This document shows, piece after piece, positions 58,228 through 64,000 of a DNA stretch of 64,000 bases. Position numbers and translations under genes: made by a program. The notes below the pieces were generated by a model. That model searched no databases and had not been told where the DNA came from. It saw only the letters and a program-made list of their open reading frames with translations. The stretch's first letter is position 1, and each line of letters begins with the position of its first letter. Origin of the DNA: Bacteroidales bacterium (GTDB taxonomy: Bacteria > Bacteroidota > Bacteroidia > Bacteroidales > UBA10428); assembly GCA_016933335.1 (NCBI GenBank), contig JAFGBD010000004.1, forward strand, positions 20,019-84,018. Reading direction: 5' to 3'.

Positions 58228-61200
58228 TTATCTGACGACCAGAAATTTATTTGTTTGAATCCCGCTGCCGACTTGAATTCTGATGATATACCAACCCGGT
58301 TTAAATCTTTTCAGATCGAGTTTATCAGCAAAATAAGAACTTTCGTTATAGTATGTTACAGACAATATCTCCCCGGTTTCTGACAGTATTTCAATTCTCG
58401 CTTTTTCTTCAGGATTAAACAATTCAATATTTAAATAATCACCTGCCGGATTTGGAAATATATTTATTGTAAGATCTTCCATGTTCAGAGACATGATATT
58501 TGAAGGCTCTGTTATTTCGTTTTTAACTTCAACCGATACAACTAAAGAATCTGTTAGTATACCGTCAGAAGCGATTACAACAAACGATGTATCCGTTGCG
58601 CCTGATGGAGCTATACCGGAAATAACCGAATCTGAAGGTGTAAGCCAGCCCGGATAATCAATATAGGTATAGCTTATCAATTCATTTTCCGGATCAACAG
58701 CATATGCAATATATTGAAATAGTGCATTTTCATAGGCTGTACCCTGATCAGATGAAAGAAAATAAGGAGGAGTATTCAAAACACTGGCAGTTTTCAAAAT
58801 AATTCCATAATCACCAACAAACCAGCCATTTAATTTATCTGCAAAACAAACGGAGTTTAAATCGCGGGTGGTTGGTTTTATCCTTTCATTCCAGGTGATT
58901 CCTCCATCAGTGGTGTATAAAATAATACCATCCGAACCTGCAACCCATCCGACATCCGGATCTGAAAAATATAGTGAATTCAGGCCTGCATACTTTGTAT
59001 TGCCTGTATACTGCAGATCCCATGTATTACCTCCATCTGTAGTATATAAAATAATACCGCAATAATCAGGTGCTCCTGTATAACCAACTATCCAGCCTGT
59101 AAGTGCATCAGTGAAATACACTGAATTTAATGTGGCTGTTGTTCCAGTGGTCTGCGGATTCCAGGTATTACCTCCGTCTGCTGTATATAAGATTGTGCCA
59201 TTATAACCTGCTGTCCATCCTATATTCTCATTGATAAAATAAACAGAATATAGGTGTTCAGTGGTTCCGCTGTTTTGATGATTCCAGAAAACACCGCCAT
59301 CCATTGTTTTTAAAATCATACCGTAGGTCCCGACTGTCCAGCCTGTATTGGCATCAATAAAGCGGACTGAATTCAGAACACATGATTTTGTAATATTTAT
59401 CCATGAGTCACCTCCATTCATGCTGGTCAAAACAGTACCATTTGAACCCACTGTCCAACCTGTATTTGAATCAGCAAAAAAGACAGAAAACAGACTTTTT
59501 GTCGTTCCGCTGGTTTGGGGGTTCCATATGGCACCGCCGTTAGCGGTGTTTAAAATTGTACCATTAAAACCAGCTATCCAGCCTGTAAGTGCATCAGTAA
59601 AATATATTGATTTTAATGTCTCTGTTGTTCCGCTGGTTTGAGGATTCCATGTATTACCTCCGTCTGATGTATATAAAACTGTACCATTATAACCTGCTGT
59701 CCACCCTATATTTTCATTGATAAAACAAACAGAATATAGGTGTTCAGTGGTTCCGCTGATCTGAGGATACCAGGTATCACCTCCATCTGTGGTTTGTAAA
59801 ATATCACCCATATTTCCTGCAGCCCAACCATTATTCGCATTGGTAAAGAATATTGAATTTAACTGGCTTGATTTGGTATAATTATCCCAGGAGCTGCCTC
59901 CATCTGTTGTCTTAAGAATTGATCCGTTATATCCTGCTATCCAGCCTGTACTTGAATTTATAAAAAAGACTGAATTCAGATAGTCAGATATTCCACTGGT
60001 TTGAGTATTCCATGTACTGCCGCCATCAGTGGTTTTTAATATCAGTCCGTTAGATCCTGCTATCCAGCCGGTATCTGAATCTGTAAAGTATATTGAATAT
60101 AAGCTTTCTGTTGTTTCGCTGGTTTGCGGATTCCATGTATCACCTCCATCTGCGGTATTTATTACAGTTCCAACATTACCAACTGCCCAGCCGGTATTTT
60201 CATCAATAAAAAATACCGAATGTAAATATCTTGTAGTTCCACATGTTTGCGGATTCCATGTACTTCCTCCATCAGTGGTTTTAAGAATTGTGCCGTTATA
60301 GCCACCAACAGTCCAGCCTGTGGTTGAACTGATAAAGAATACTGAACTCCGGTTATCTGTAGTTCCGCTGGTTTGCGGATTCCAGTCAGAACCTCCGTTT
60401 GTGGTCTTCAGGATTGTACCATTAGCTCCGGCAATAAATCCTGTATCCGAGTCAATAAAATATACAGAATACAGTTGATTGGAAGTGCCGCTGGTTTGAG
60501 GATTCCATGTATTACCTCCGTCGGTGGTTTTTAAGACAGTGCCATTATAACCTGCTGCCCAACCTGTATTTGAATCTGTAAATGTGACTGAACAAAGATT
60601 TTCTGTTATACCGCTGTTTTGTTTATTCCAGGTGATTCCGCCATCATTGCTATTAAATATTTTACCTCTTTCCCCGACTTTCCATCCTGTGTTTTCATCA
60701 ATAAAAAAGACCGATTTCAGTTCTGCCTTTGTTCCGCTCATAACGCTGTTCCATGTATTACCTCCGTTCGTTGTTTTTAAAACTTTGATATCAAAATCAG
60801 GCCAATCTGAATAACCGGTTATCCAGCCTGTATTCGAATCGATAAAAAACACAATATTTAAATCAGCAGATGTATTGCTGGTTTGTGGATTCCATGTGAT
60901 TCCGCCATCAGAGGTTTTCAGAATGATCCCTTCTTCACCTGCTGTCCAGCCGGTATTTGAGTCGGTGAAATAAACCGACTTAAGATTTTCTGTGGTTCCG
61001 CTCGTCTGATGTATCCATGTATTACCTCCGTTTGAGGTTGTTAATATTGTACCGTTTTGTCCCACTTTCCATCCTGTATTTTCATCTATAAAAAATACAG
61101 AGTACAAGGTTTTGTCTGTACCCTCCAGTACCATGTTCCATTCATTACCTCCGTTCGTGGTTCTTAAAATTTCAGTTTGTCCGTAATTTCCCCCAACAGC

Positions 61201-63543
61201 AAAACCGGCATTTGAATCAGTAAAATAAACTGAATTTAAGGATAATTCAGTTCCGCTTGTCTGACTATTCCATGTGCTCCCGCCATTTGTTGTATTCAAC
61301 ATAGTGCCATTCTCACCTGAAATCCATCCGGTATTAAGATCTACAAAATGAACAGATTTCAGGTTTTTTGTGATTTCTGTAATCTGCTCTTTCCAGCTTA
61401 TTCCAACAGTTTCAAAAACCCATGTTTCTGTCCATTCACTTGTATCGGTTTCATTCTCAGCTCTGACGTGCCAGTAATAAGCTGAACTGCTGTCGAGTTC
61501 ATTTATAACATAATATGGATCATTAAGTCCGTAAATATCATGTTCAAGAGCAGAAAAATCGGATAGTTTAGAAACCTGAAGGTGATACGAAGCATTACTT
61601 ATACCGGAATTCCATTCCAGTTTTTGATTTTCACATAATACTCCTGTTGAATTATTAGCCGGAGAAACAAGTGAAATACCTCCGCCATCAGAGGTATTCA
61701 GGATGATTCCGTTATTCCCCACAGTCCAGCCATTTACAGAATCAACAAAAAACACTGAGTAAAGATTTTCACCTGTTCCGCTTAATTGAGAAGACCAGAA
61801 ATTTCCTCCATTGGAGGTTTTTAATATGATGCCCTTATATCCCGTTGCCCAGCCTGTATTTTCATCAACAAAGCTGACTGAAAACAGATCCTGGTATGTT
61901 GACAGCCCGCTTGGCAGAGGAGACCAGGAATTTCCACCATTGACAGTCTTAAGAATTACACCGTCATCACCGGTTATCCAGCCTTTATCTGAACCGATAA
62001 AAAAGGCAGAAAGAAGATTTTTTGTGGTACCGCTTGTTTGGGGATTCCAGTTATTGCCCCCATCAGTTGTGCTTAAAACCGTGCCATAGCTGCCAACAGC
62101 CCATCCTGTATTTGAATCTGTAAAAAAAATTGAATTTAAATGTCTTGTAGTACCGCTGGTTTGAGGGTTCCATGTACCGCCTCCGTTGGTTGTATTTAAA
62201 ATAGTACCGTTCGCGCCGGCAGCAAATCCTGTATTTGAGCCTGTAAAGCAGACTGAATAAAGCTCATTTGCCGTACCGCTTGCCTGGGGAGACCAGGTAT
62301 CTCCTCCATTTTCCGAATGCAGGATTACGCCATCAGCACCAACCGCCCATCCTGTATTTGAGTCCACGAAATACAATGAATTTAATCCCGATTCAATGCC
62401 ACTTGTTTGTGCATCCCATGAGGTTCCGCCATTGGTGGTTTTTAATATTAAACCGTTTAAACCGGCTGCCCATCCTGTATTAGAGGTAACAAAGCAGGTT
62501 GATTTAAAATCCGCATTTGCGCCGCTTTTTAATGGAATCCAGGCAGAGCCACCATCATCTGTATATATAAGCGTACCATTCTCACCACCAATATAACCTG
62601 TGTTTGTGTCAATAAAATTTATGCAATATATATCTGATGTGGTTCCGCCTGATTGAATATCCCATACAAGACCCCCGTCAACAGTATGATAAATATCATA
62701 ATCTTCATTAATAAGCCACCCGGTAGCGGGATTAATAAAAAATATTTCCTTTAATTTTTTTGTAGATGTTAATTTTACTGTATTCCAGTTTTCGCCTCCA
62801 TCCTCGGTTTTCCAGTATGTGGATTGCGGGTTGCTTATATAAACTGATCCCCAGATATCAAGTGTAATACTTGAACCTGATACTCCTGATGCCCAACCCA
62901 CAGAATCATTCAGAAAATATATATCATATACTATTATTGCACCTGACAATACCGATGTCCAATCCTGGCCTTCATTAATGGTTCTTGACATTCCGAAAAC
63001 CCCGCCTATCAGGCCAAAATCCTGGTTTATAAAAGTACAGGATTTGCTTGAAATACCAACAGAACCCATTGTTTGTTCTTCCCAGGTGGTACCTCCGTTA
63101 ATCGTTTTTATGATTTTACTCGTTGATATGGCCCACCCGTTATTCTCATTACTAAAATGTACATTACTTAAGGCGGTTGTGGTTGCATTTATCTGCTGAT
63201 CCCATGTATTTCCGCCATCGCTTGTGTTTAAAACAGTTCCATCATTACCAACAATCCAGCCGTTATCAGCATCAGCAAATGTTATGGCACTTAAAGTTGA
63301 AGTTGTACCGCTTTTCAGTGTTTTCCAGTTACTCCCTCCATCATTTGATTTGGCAATTGTTCCATTTGAACCAATTACTATGATGGTATCTTTATTAAAC
63401 AAATACATATCATAGATGTAAACACCGGGAAGAAAAGGACTTTGATTTATCCATCCAATTTGTCCGCTGGATGTTTTTATGAGCAGAAACCAGATGACTG
63501 TGATTAAGACAAAAAACTTTAAAGGATCATGAAATTTTTTCAT
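58228..63543 (-). CDS. Giant YCF48/HCF136-like beta-propeller T9SS protein
   Basis: The 1771-residue protein has a signal peptide (about 1-28) and then 35 blade-like YCF48 repeats of roughly 41 residues. The consensus is 'SVyFtDsNTGWaaGynGtILkTtdGGnTWnpQ'. After blade 14 a fibronectin-III-like domain intervenes ('LEWNSGISNASYHLQVSKLSD'). After blade 35 comes a cadherin/Ig-like domain ('NALFQYIAYAVDPENELISY') and a T9SS type A sorting tail ('INIFPNPAGDYLNIEL'). Blade counts of 14 and 21 fit five seven-bladed propellers. It is probably exported to the surface, with unknown binding partners. Forward ORFs here are shadows. Confidence 0.92.
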   Translation of the reverse strand: MKKFHDPLKFFVLITVIWFLLIKTSSGQIGWINQSPFLPGVYIYDMYLFNKDTIIVIGSNGTIAKSNDGGSNWKTLKSGTTSTLSAITFADADNGWIVGNDGTVLNTSDGGNTWDQQINATTTALSNVHFSNENNGWAISTSKIIKTINGGTTWEEQTMGSVGISSKSCTFINQDFGLIGGVFGMSRTINEGQDWTSVLSGAIIVYDIYFLNDSVGWASGVSGSSITLDIWGSVYISNPQSTYWKTEDGGENWNTVKLTSTKKLKEIFFINPATGWLINEDYDIYHTVDGGLVWDIQSGGTTSDIYCINFIDTNTGYIGGENGTLIYTDDGGSAWIPLKSGANADFKSTCFVTSNTGWAAGLNGLILKTTNGGTSWDAQTSGIESGLNSLYFVDSNTGWAVGADGVILHSENGGDTWSPQASGTANELYSVCFTGSNTGFAAGANGTILNTTNGGGTWNPQTSGTTRHLNSIFFTDSNTGWAVGSYGTVLSTTDGGNNWNPQTSGTTKNLLSAFFIGSDKGWITGDDGVILKTVNGGNSWSPLPSGLSTYQDLFSVSFVDENTGWATGYKGIILKTSNGGNFWSSQLSGTGENLYSVFFVDSVNGWTVGNNGIILNTSDGGGISLVSPANNSTGVLCENQKLEWNSGISNASYHLQVSKLSDFSALEHDIYGLNDPYYVINELDSSSAYYWHVRAENETDTSEWTETWVFETVGISWKEQITEITKNLKSVHFVDLNTGWISGENGTMLNTTNGGSTWNSQTSGTELSLNSVYFTDSNAGFAVGGNYGQTEILRTTNGGNEWNMVLEGTDKTLYSVFFIDENTGWKVGQNGTILTTSNGGNTWIHQTSGTTENLKSVYFTDSNTGWTAGEEGIILKTSDGGITWNPQTSNTSADLNIVFFIDSNTGWITGYSDWPDFDIKVLKTTNGGNTWNSVMSGTKAELKSVFFIDENTGWKVGERGKIFNSNDGGITWNKQNSGITENLCSVTFTDSNTGWAAGYNGTVLKTTDGGNTWNPQTSGTSNQLYSVYFIDSDTGFIAGANGTILKTTNGGSDWNPQTSGTTDNRSSVFFISSTTGWTVGGYNGTILKTTDGGSTWNPQTCGTTRYLHSVFFIDENTGWAVGNVGTVINTADGGDTWNPQTSETTESLYSIYFTDSDTGWIAGSNGLILKTTDGGSTWNTQTSGISDYLNSVFFINSSTGWIAGYNGSILKTTDGGSSWDNYTKSSQLNSIFFTNANNGWAAGNMGDILQTTDGGDTWYPQISGTTEHLYSVCFINENIGWTAGYNGTVLYTSDGGNTWNPQTSGTTETLKSIYFTDALTGWIAGFNGTILNTANGGAIWNPQTSGTTKSLFSVFFADSNTGWTVGSNGTVLTSMNGGDSWINITKSCVLNSVRFIDANTGWTVGTYGMILKTMDGGVFWNHQNSGTTEHLYSVYFINENIGWTAGYNGTILYTADGGNTWNPQTTGTTATLNSVYFTDALTGWIVGYTGAPDYCGIILYTTDGGNTWDLQYTGNTKYAGLNSLYFSDPDVGWVAGSDGIILYTTDGGITWNERIKPTTRDLNSVCFADKLNGWFVGDYGIILKTASVLNTPPYFLSSDQGTAYENALFQYIAYAVDPENELISYTYIDYPGWLTPSDSVISGIAPSGATDTSFVVIASDGILTDSLVVSVEVKNEITEPSNIMSLNMEDLTINIFPNPAGDYLNIELFNPEEKARIEILSETGEILSVTYYNESSYFADKLDLKRFKPGWYIIRIQVGSGIQTNKFLVVR
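58785..63408 (-). repeat. 35-copy ~123-bp repeat array inside the YCF48 gene
   Basis: The array consists of in-frame coding repeats, with 14 units before and 21 after the fibronectin-like insert (about 61400-61690). Copies are diverged but share strings such as 'cctccatctgtggt' and 'aacctgctgtcca'. Neighbouring blocks show recent duplication of four units (see findings). Assembly of this region is error-prone for the same reason. Confidence 0.9.
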
Positions 63544-63913
63544 TTTACAGGGTTTTTAGGGTGTTTTCAGATTTCTATAAATATAATATAAATAATGCTT
63601 GCATCTTTCTCAGAACAGCTTGTTTTTTATCTTTTTCAGCCCGGATGTAAAATCAAGATCTTCACTAAACCGGTGTCTGTTTCGCTCATTCAAAAGTTGC
63701 TTTTTGACAAAAATGAATGCGACTGATATTTTTCTGACCGGATGCTGACAGGCGGCTGATTAAGTACAAACTGTTGTATGATAATTTCTTCAGGCAGATC
63801 TTCATCTTTTTTATAACTCCGGAAAGGATATTTTAAAAAGCCCGGAATGTTTATCCTGTTTTATTCAAAGATAATGATTTATCAGCTGGGTTCCCATAAT
63901 ACAACCAGATTAC
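63544..63913. other. Gene-poor stretch upstream of the YCF48 gene
   Basis: This AT-rich spacer carries the probable promoter region of the YCF48 gene near 63550-63600 (no clear TAnnTTTG on the minus strand was identified) and a short coding-like remnant on the minus strand at 63680-63850. Nothing else is recognisable. Confidence 0.5.
63680..63850 (-). pseudogene. Short coding-like remnant next to the insertion-sequence end
   Basis: The minus strand is open for 56 codons without a start, reading for example 'PGFLKYPFRSYKKDEDLPEE' and then 'VLNQPPVSIR', before a stop. The composition looks protein-like, but there is no ATG and an in-frame stop lies directly upstream. It could be the tail of a gene broken near the putative insertion, or chance. 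I do not recognise the family. Confidence 0.25.
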
Positions 63914-64000
63914 TGTAAACGGTAAATAACAATGTATCATTTTCAGCAAATAAGAATGTACCAATTTCAGCAAATAACGATGTACATTTTTCAGCAAATA
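63914..64000. mobile_element. Probable terminus of an IS21-like insertion element (24-bp tandem repeats)
   Basis: From TGTAAACGG at 63914 the sequence runs into three direct copies, period 24, of a unit like ATGTAYCATTTTCAGCAAAT, preceded by a partial copy ('ggtaaataac'). Multiple internal repeats beside a TG-starting terminus are characteristic of IS21-family ends, where they bind transposase. The window stops before any istA/istB gene, so family assignment is inferred. Confidence 0.5.

Noticed and set aside
58785-63408. Regularly spaced similar DNA segments that might suggest a CRISPR array
   Set aside because: The period is about 123 bp, units are diverged, and they are in frame within one protein; no short identical repeats with unique spacers.

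Overview
The window looks like chromosomal DNA from a Gram-negative member of the Bacteroidota, most likely a Bacteroidales/Marinilabiliales-type environmental anaerobe (inference). The signs are the fused LpxC-FabZ, a TonB receptor with a carboxypeptidase-like N-terminal domain, GSCFA and Ig-like 'C-x-K-x-GTPxGGP' lipoproteins, type IX secretion (T9SS) C-terminal sorting domains, a spore-maturation A/B fusion in a lipid A-making cell, and several upstream sequences that fit the Bacteroidota promoter TTTG-N~19-TAnnTTTG. No tRNA, rRNA or CRISPR array was seen.

Layout. 1-4.2 kb (minus): lipid A operon HD phosphohydrolase-lpxD-lpxC/fabZ-lpxA, with lpxA cut by the window edge. 4.3-10.1 kb (plus): rimP-nusA-infB-queG behind a promoter and a leader hairpin. 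10.1-15.2 kb: a small palindrome cluster, a YjbQ-family gene, a GSCFA protein, and a TonB receptor plus lipoprotein. 15.2-20.4 kb: a second lpxA with kdsB (minus), then a sigma-54 activator, lptE, a TPR protein and secG (plus). 20.6-23.4 kb: groES-groEL between two terminators, then an exported-looking Pcm. 23.6-29 kb (minus): OmpL47-like repeat protein, two SiaC/DUF1987 proteins around cysS, and a cytidylate-kinase-like protein. 29-36.3 kb: apt, a LapA-domain protein, gpmA, a CDF plus HMA-permease metal efflux pair, lgt and an Ig-like lipoprotein. 36.3-42.3 kb (minus): two FIST sensory proteins with a PAS hybrid histidine kinase, then comF and osmC. 42.4-48.4 kb (plus): Crp/Fnr regulator, ZIP transporter, a truncated outer-membrane protein, a second CDF, and a BlaI-M56 peptidase pair with a double operator. 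48.4-54.4 kb: two helix-hairpin-helix proteins, a DUF937-like protein, OmpA-family protein, membrane-anchored C1 peptidase, SH3 lipoprotein and SpmA-SpmB. 54.6-63.5 kb (minus): two very large T9SS cargo proteins, a family 9 glycoside hydrolase and a 1771-residue YCF48 propeller protein. The last ~90 bases hold 24-bp tandem repeats that look like one end of an IS21-type element.

How the genes fit together. Envelope biogenesis dominates: lipid A (lpxA twice, lpxC/fabZ, lpxD), Kdo activation (kdsB), LPS transport (lptE), lipoprotein maturation (lgt) and Sec export (secG). Metal handling occurs twice (CDF+HMA permease; ZIP+CDF). Signalling genes (FIST/hybrid kinase, SiaC-like, sigma-54 activator, Crp, BlaI/M56) are unusually dense.

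The most unusual items are: an M56 sensor-peptidase whose C-terminal half is five exact 20-residue repeats followed by pentapeptide repeats, with paired TACGA-N6-TCGTA operators astride its promoter; the YCF48 protein with 14+21 blades, which fits five seven-bladed propellers; the FIST-FIST-hybrid kinase operon; and two LpxA paralogues.
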